Positions 8,985 to 13,536 of a stretch of DNA of 13,536 bases are shown here, piece after piece. The notes under the pieces are model-generated. The model saw nothing but the letters and a program-made list of their open reading frames with translations. It did not search any database and was not told where the DNA came from. A program made the translations under genes and the position numbers. This stretch comes from Paraglomus occultum (taxonomy: Eukaryota; Glomeromycota; Glomeromycetes; Paraglomerales; Paraglomeraceae): contig CAJVPJ010000994.1 in assembly GCA_910592205.1 (NCBI GenBank), positions 1 through 13,536 of the forward strand, in the 5' to 3' direction. Every line of letters begins with the position of its first letter. The stretch's first letter is position 1.

Positions 8985-9776
8985 GATATTATTCGCATGC
9001 AAACATGATAGTTGATTTGAGTGACGTACTTGGTACATTTGATCGACACATGGGTGTCACTGGCCGATTTAGAACCGTTCGCAAGACAAACGTGGCAGTG
9101 AATATCGATTCTGTTTGCAGCGTCTTACTAATCGAACAATCTTTCGTATTTCAGCTAACGTTCCAATAACAGAAGACCGCGGGAGTGACTATTTTGGATG
9201 TCCATAATTCTGCTATGTGCAGAAACATATAAGGATGCTTGATTTCATTTTTTGCCAAATAGCATAATTCATGACGTGAGAGCTGCTCTCTACCTCGTCT
9301 TCCTTTTAAAACAAAATTCCCTTACGGTATCTTTTTGGGAAAAAGTCCAATGGGCTACATTTATCTCGCAATCCGAAGCTGTGGTAAATCAATAGTGTGC
9401 GTGTTGCTCTTTTGCTAATGTGTGCAAATATAAGTTCACGGTACTTTTTGTTGTGATCAGAACTCTAAGTATGTTAACGGAAAAGTCATTATCGGCAAAA
9501 TGATCATGATTGGGTGCTCGTGAACCTAGAAACTCACATCCTAGATCAGAATCAGTCAAATAAATGAATATCACTTCATTGACGTCGAGTATTATGACAT
9601 TAACGTTCCCAGTAAATGTCAAACGTTTCTTGTTTGTTCATATTCGCAAGCGTTTGAAAATCTTAGTAACAGGAATCCAATCGCAAAATGAATATGATAC
9701 AATATGGGCAGAGATATTCTGCGTGCAACTTGTTTATCGAACGCGTGATTGAGTGATAATAAATGGATACTCTTTA
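8985..9776. other. Gap between EFM4 and UXT, probable UXT promoter and 5' untranslated region
   Basis: 792 bases between the EFM4 stop and the UXT start, both genes on the minus strand. Frames here (for example minus 9622-9389, plus 9564-9752) overlap each other and have no motif. A 5' untranslated intron of UXT is possible: GTACGT (from 9029) to TGTACAG (ending 8977) would have good ends, but it would remove the preferred ATG. Confidence 0.5.
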
Positions 9777-9778
9777 TT
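9773..9778 (-). terminator. Polyadenylation signal overlapping the EFM4 stop codon
   Basis: AATAAA on the minus strand starts at the second base of the TAA stop (9779-9777). If used, the 3' untranslated region would be only about 10 to 30 bases. No better signal was seen close downstream. Confidence 0.45.
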
Positions 9779-10794
9779 ATTTCGGAGTAAATACAACAGT
9801 AGAAATTGTCTGTCCTGTGACGCCTCCAAATGTGAATGTTGGATGTTTAATGATGGAATGATAATTGAATCCTGTGTAATTAAAGATATACGTTAATTCA
9901 TATGATAGGTGATTTCACGAGTTGGTCCAAGGTGCAAGTAAAAAGAATCATATTAATCGCTCGATTGCTTACCCTCTTTGAATTTGTCTACTAATTCATC
10001 TTTAGTCCAGTTACAAGACGTGATGATGAAATAAGCATCACCTTTGCAGAACTTTCTGACCTTTCTTACGTAAGGATCTACTCCGCTTTTCCTCATTTCA
10101 ATTACTTCAGCATTGAGACTTATAGCATCATATGTGCCCTTATCAATTACAATGTCAAACAGTTGCCCATTAAAAATATTCGAATCCTCGTCAGCTAATA
10201 AATCAAAGATGTGGTAATTGATGTCAAAATTCTGTTTGGCACATATCTCTCGTGCTAGCTCGATGGCGTTCGGGGAATAATCGGTTCCAGTAAGGTTAGT
10301 GTACCCATTGGACGCAAGAGAGACAAGAATATGACCATTTCCACAACCTAGGTCAAGTATTGGAACTGAATAATCTTTTACCCTGGAGCAGATCTATTAA
10401 CAAATGAAGGAAGAAAGTATATAGTGAAATGGTAACAATAGGAGGATGAGATACTCGAAACGCTATTGACTTACCCAATTTACGATTTTCTTTGCGCTGG
10501 ATTCACCAAACCTATAAATTATGCATCGGGGCAACTATTTTTAATAGGTGTTTGAATGACAGTTTCTGACCACATATAGTTGATAGTACCATATTTCACC
10601 AATGTCTCCGTTCTCTTTGAAATTTATATTGTCCCGTTCGTAAACGTTCTCCCAGCTGTCAATGAGGAAAATGAAAATGAGACACGAAATACCTGTGTAT
10701 TCGTCTATTCAAACACGTATCCTCATGTTAAAGATTACTATTGTTTATTTCCTAGTTCAGATGGTCCAAATGCTGAGGAATCTGCCGAATCCAT
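9777..10794 (-). CDS. EFM4: EFM4/EEF1AKMT2 (METTL10), eEF1A lysine methyltransferase, five exons
   Basis: Exons on the minus strand are 10794-10739, 10655-10590, 10511-10475, 10393-9973 and 9871-9777, joined by GT-AG introns of 78 to 101 nt and totalling 675 nt (224 residues plus stop). The product is a seven-beta-strand SAM methyltransferase. It has the family N-terminus YWENVYERD and GDIGEIWFGE (residues 19-44), motif I ILDLGCGNGH (65-74), the acidic SAM-binding GTDYSP (89-94), the family signature IDKGTYDAISL (136-146), TSCNWTKDEL (178-187) and the C-terminal PTFTFGG (204-210). Family role: cytosolic methylation of a lysine of elongation factor 1A. It is shorter than human (291) and yeast (257) proteins but has every core block. 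Acceptor choice at 10394/10393 is fixed by frame; the CAG at 10383 would break it. Probably functional. Confidence 0.95.
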
Positions 10795-10881
10795 GTCTAA
10801 ATCAAATATTTTGATATCGGCACGAATTTTTAATACTATGAATCATGTGACTTCTAAGAAGTTATCGCTAATAAACAATAA
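10795..10881. other. Probable EFM4 promoter side
   Basis: Short AT-rich stretch immediately upstream of the EFM4 start. No clear TATA box or initiator. Plus-strand frame 10580-10900 crosses EFM4 exons and introns and is a shadow. Confidence 0.35.
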
Positions 10882-11331
10882 TTTTATTCTTGGGTCGTAG
10901 TCAGGTATGATAACAAGGGTTGCTTCACTGGGAGACCTTTGGAACTTGACGCTGGCGATATACAGTATGTTGGCAAAACCAGACAAAGTGAACATTTTAT
11001 AAATAAGAGGCTGCTAACTGAAAAGTTATAATGGTGCTCATTCATAACTTATGGACTTGTTAATTTTAAAGTTTACTTTATTATACCAGAATGTGATGAA
11101 TATAAACCATAACATGATTAATATAGGATTATTTCTATATAAAAATATAAATACATTAAATCTACCATGAAAACCCAAAATTACAGCACCAAAAGAAGTG
11201 TTTTTAACGAAAGAACAAGGAGAAAATTTTCAACCCTATGTTTTAAAATCAATGATACTCAGACTCTCCAAGATCAAGAAAAAATCGCTTATGAAATTTA
11301 CCAAGAAGAACGAAAAATAAACGAAGGTTAA
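10882..11331 (+). pseudogene. Decayed coding patches, unknown
   Basis: Three short open patches in a row on the plus strand read like protein. The first is 10882-11031 with no ATG; it contains GRPLELDAGDIQYVGKTRQ. The second is a patch around 11042-11110 (FITYGLVNFKVYF). The third is a complete 54-codon frame, 11167-11331, rich in charged residues and starting MKTQNYSTKRS. They are in different frames with AT-rich gaps. The string YVGKTRQ resembles the second motif of GIY-YIG nucleases, but the first motif is missing, so this is only a hint. It may be remnants of one dead gene, or chance. Confidence 0.3.
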
Positions 11332-11338
11332 ACCAACC

Positions 11339-12119
11339 TTATGATGTAAACAGAGCAGTATTTTTTATCCAAAGTGCCATTGATTTTAAAATATTGCTAT
11401 CAAATATAGCCTTCTCTTCTGGTTTAAGGACTCCTGTGTAATAATTGGAGTATCCTTTGCTTCGTCTATTTATTTTTTTGAATGTCGTAATTTAATTTCT
11501 GTTATTAATATGATTATTTAATATTAATGTCATTAAAAAAATTTGATAGAAACAGACAAAACTAATAAAATAATAAAATTTGCGGTTGACTAAAATATTT
11601 TCGGTAAGATTGGTTTGGGACAACTTATTATTATATTTTGGAATTCATCTCTAATAGCAAATGGGCGAATATTATGATAAAGATATTCTTGTCTTTTATA
11701 CTCCAAAGGAGGCAGAGTTTGATTCTTTGGTAATTTCAGAAACACTTGCTTTCTAGTTTTTAACAACTTAAATTCAGAAAACGCACCAGTAGTAACCAGC
11801 TGAGCTCTATGAACACACCTGCTTCAAGTACAAAATGCTGATATTTTTGTAAGCCACTCAATTTTTTAAAAAATTTTCTAACATGGAACTAAGATCCAAA
11901 TATTGAAAGCCTTCGCCAATTTCATTGCACGGGGCACACTGCTGTACTTGATTTTTTCACAGCTTCAATAACATTATTCACACAATTTACTGTTGTTTTG
12001 CGATATTAATATAGTTTCTTAACCAACCCAAAACTACCATCACACTTGAATTTAGTGTCCAGGTACATGAAATTCAATTCAACACTTTTGTAATAACCGC
12101 AAACTACTAAAATCAAATA
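11339..12119 (-). pseudogene. Heavily decayed gene remnant on the minus strand, unknown family
   Basis: Reading the minus strand from 12119 to 11339 gives successive protein-like patches in changing frames. The first (about 12119-11930) contains LDTKFKCDGSFGLVKKLY, an in-frame TAA at 12008-12006, then NCVNNVIEAVKKSSTAVCP. Next come CNEIGEGFQYLDLSSMLENF and LSGLQKYQHFVLEAG. A longer patch (about 11820-11590) has QVFLKLPKNQTLPPLEYKRQ and YLYHNIRPFAIRDEF. The last has SKGYSNYYTGVLKPEEKAIF and ends at a TAA at 11341-11339. At least three frame changes and one stop break it. Paired cysteines suggest a zinc-binding segment. I do not recognise the family; the order of patches argues for one former gene, perhaps of a mobile element. 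Confidence 0.5.
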
Positions 12120-12206
12120 GTGGCGTTATTTTATTTTGACCACCAAGTATTTTTTTTACCTTTATTCAATCTCTTAATTCCATCGAACACCATGCTCAGT
12201 GTGTCG

Positions 12207-13016
12207 TTAGAGCCTTTGCCGATAATTTTCGTCTTCATCGAGAACGTAATTAATTTGTTCGCGTACTGCCGTCCACGTGTCTATCCCATTGTTTGTGAGT
12301 GAGCGAACACACTGTTTTTGATCGTCACTCATCGATATCAGATATGTCTTGATTTTTTGTGAGTTCCGTTGGTAAATTCGATAAGATTCTGCTTTATTGC
12401 CACTTTCCAATCGAGTAAAGTCGCTGGACGAATATCGTTGTAGATCTTTAAAAGAATCATGAAAGACGCAGGATGTCCGCAGGATTCGTGGATGATATTT
12501 AGTTTGATATCCAAAGGAACCGGATCCGGGTCGACTTTATCATTATATAAATCGAAAATCTTGTCCATTTCTTGCACATTAAAGAATGGTATCCTACAAA
12601 ACGTGGCCCTGTAAAAAGGTGATTCAAGACTTTCGGTTTCCATGGGTGGACTATACGTCGTATTGTCCATGAGATCAATGACGTAGGAAATATTACTGCG
12701 TGGTGTGATGTTTTTGAAGAAAGTTTTTACTACGGAGAGAAGGCCACCAGATGTAAAGATGTATTGGCAAGCAAGATAAGCCGTTTTTCCATTTTCATGA
12801 TCTGACCGTACAATAGCTTCTTCCGCGAGTATTTTCTCAAATGATATTTGATATAATTCTAGTAAATCCATCAGCATAGCCATATTTATTGATACTACCC
12901 TTTCCTCCCGTCATTTCAAAGTATATAGGTTCTATATTAGAATTCTTGAGTGCTCTATCGAATGCAAGCAGAAATGTGGTCTTGCCAGATTGGTATGGTC
13001 CGTGAATGATTTCCAT
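12207..13016 (-). pseudogene. P-loop NTPase (AAA/STAND-like, possibly Crinkler-type) with frame breaks
   Basis: From the ATG at 13016 the product begins MEIIHGPYQSGKTTFLLAF, a clear Walker A (GPYQSGKT) near its start. That frame ends at 12839-12837. A second frame covers 12883-12338 and carries YVIDLMD (a weak Walker B candidate), SPFYRATFCRIPFFNVQEM and GHPASFMILLK, the GHP motif of AAA/STAND sensor regions. It breaks near an A6 run (12358-12353), where a third frame continues to 12207. Frames one and two would join exactly if 12898-12859 (GTAG to CTAG, 40 nt) were an intron; otherwise a one-base indel is needed. Family knowledge: P-loop domains of this layout occur at the C-terminal part of fungal Crinkler-like proteins. 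The match to that family is from memory and is inference. With a second break and no firm Walker B, a dead or dying gene is likelier. Confidence 0.65.
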
Positions 13017-13048
13017 TCGTTACAAAGCCCATCTATCACATATCCCGC

Positions 13049-13536
13049 TCAAGCGCTAAGGTAGAGGCCCCTGTCTTTCCGTTGAAATATTACACCGGTA
13101 GGACGACCGAATTCTGCGAATAATATATTCAAGTTACAAGCGGATTCCCGGGTGGCCTCTGAATTATCTGAGTAGGCACAACATACCTGCGTCTCCTTTA
13201 CGATTTTGTCCGGCGTCTAACGATATTGCGATACATGCATGGATATGAGTTATTAAGATAACAAATTTATAATAAAACCATATTACTCTGTCTACTCTAT
13301 CCTATGTACACATTACTCTATGTGCCCAACGCCCGAGTCATAAAGTCGTTACCTGACTGAGCCCTTGCTGCAAGCAATGCGACAAGAGACGTCTTCCTTT
13401 CCTCTAAGGAATTCTCCTGTTGCTCCAGCTTCTCTCTCTCCCCTGTATACCTTTCCCCTGCACCCTCCCTCAGCGCCTCTAACCTGTCCAGTTTCTTGTT
13501 AGCTCGATCCAACTCGCTTTGCATTTGGGTGGTGTC
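13049..13536 (-). CDS. Coiled-coil protein, 3' part only, gene runs off the window
   Basis: The minus frame is open from the window edge (13536) to 13318 and holds a Glu/Lys/Leu-rich coiled coil (LDRANKKLDRLEALREG, then EREKLEQQENSLEERKTSL). It may continue by splicing: donor CAG/GTAACG at 13353/13352, a small exon 13216-13187, then an exon 13113-13049, all in frame and ending GLYLSA and a stop. Without splicing it ends at 13318 (RALGT). The DNA is visibly GC-richer than the rest of the window. The P-loop gene starts only 32 bases beyond the spliced end on the same strand. Coiled-coil linkers before a P-loop are usual in Crinkler-like proteins, so the two may be one gene split by damage. Function unknown. 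Confidence 0.5.

Noticed and set aside
9049-9132. Minus open stretch with several Cys/His residues just upstream of UXT
   Set aside because: Bounded by stops, no start, and joining it to UXT would need an intron that removes the preferred start; looks like untranslated leader.
1-13536. CRISPR array, rRNA or bacterial operon structure
   Set aside because: No spaced identical short repeats, no rRNA signature, and spliced genes show this is eukaryotic nuclear DNA.

Overview
The window is nuclear DNA from an intron-rich, AT-rich eukaryote. Two housekeeping genes can be spliced in full. They use short introns (about 57 to 101 nt, GTAAGT-like donors, (T/C/A)AG acceptors), sit close together on one strand, and use the standard code (TGG for Trp, TGA and TAA as stops). 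Around them are transposon remnants, a possible Crinkler-type P-loop gene and several decayed genes. An early-diverging fungus (Mucoromycota-like) is my best guess. An invertebrate or protist cannot be excluded from sequence alone.

Layout. 1-240: two copies of a 100-bp unit at 140-bp spacing. 598-790: a non-autonomous pogo/Tigger-like element with a TA target duplication. 1651-1713: a pair of short palindromes, then a long pyrimidine tract (about 1815-2095). 2074-3575: a stand-alone DD35E integrase gene of the KRBA2/Ginger/gypsy-integrase type, with one frame break and a long Asp/Asn microsatellite. 3748-3814 and 5076-5417: two deleted fragments of the same gene. 4368-4641: a small decayed coding patch. 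6016-7497: a decayed multi-exon gene of unknown family whose introns are still recognisable.

8227-10794 (minus strand) is the conserved core. It holds a five-exon UXT (prefoldin-like) gene and, 792 bp upstream of it, a five-exon EFM4/EEF1AKMT2 (eEF1A lysine methyltransferase) gene. Both splice to complete frames with conserved ends, so both are probably functional. One helps assemble polymerase and PIKK complexes, the other modifies elongation factor 1A. They are neighbours, not an obvious pathway.

10882-12119 holds decayed coding patches on both strands. 12207-13016 (minus) is a P-loop NTPase piece with a clear Walker A and later frame breaks. 13049-13536 (minus) is a coiled-coil gene running off the right edge in visibly GC-richer DNA. 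The last two may be parts of one Crinkler-like gene.

I find no convincing new multi-gene system. The best leads are the internally deleted integrase copies, the decayed intron-bearing family at 6016-7497, and the P-loop locus with a possible 40-nt intron.
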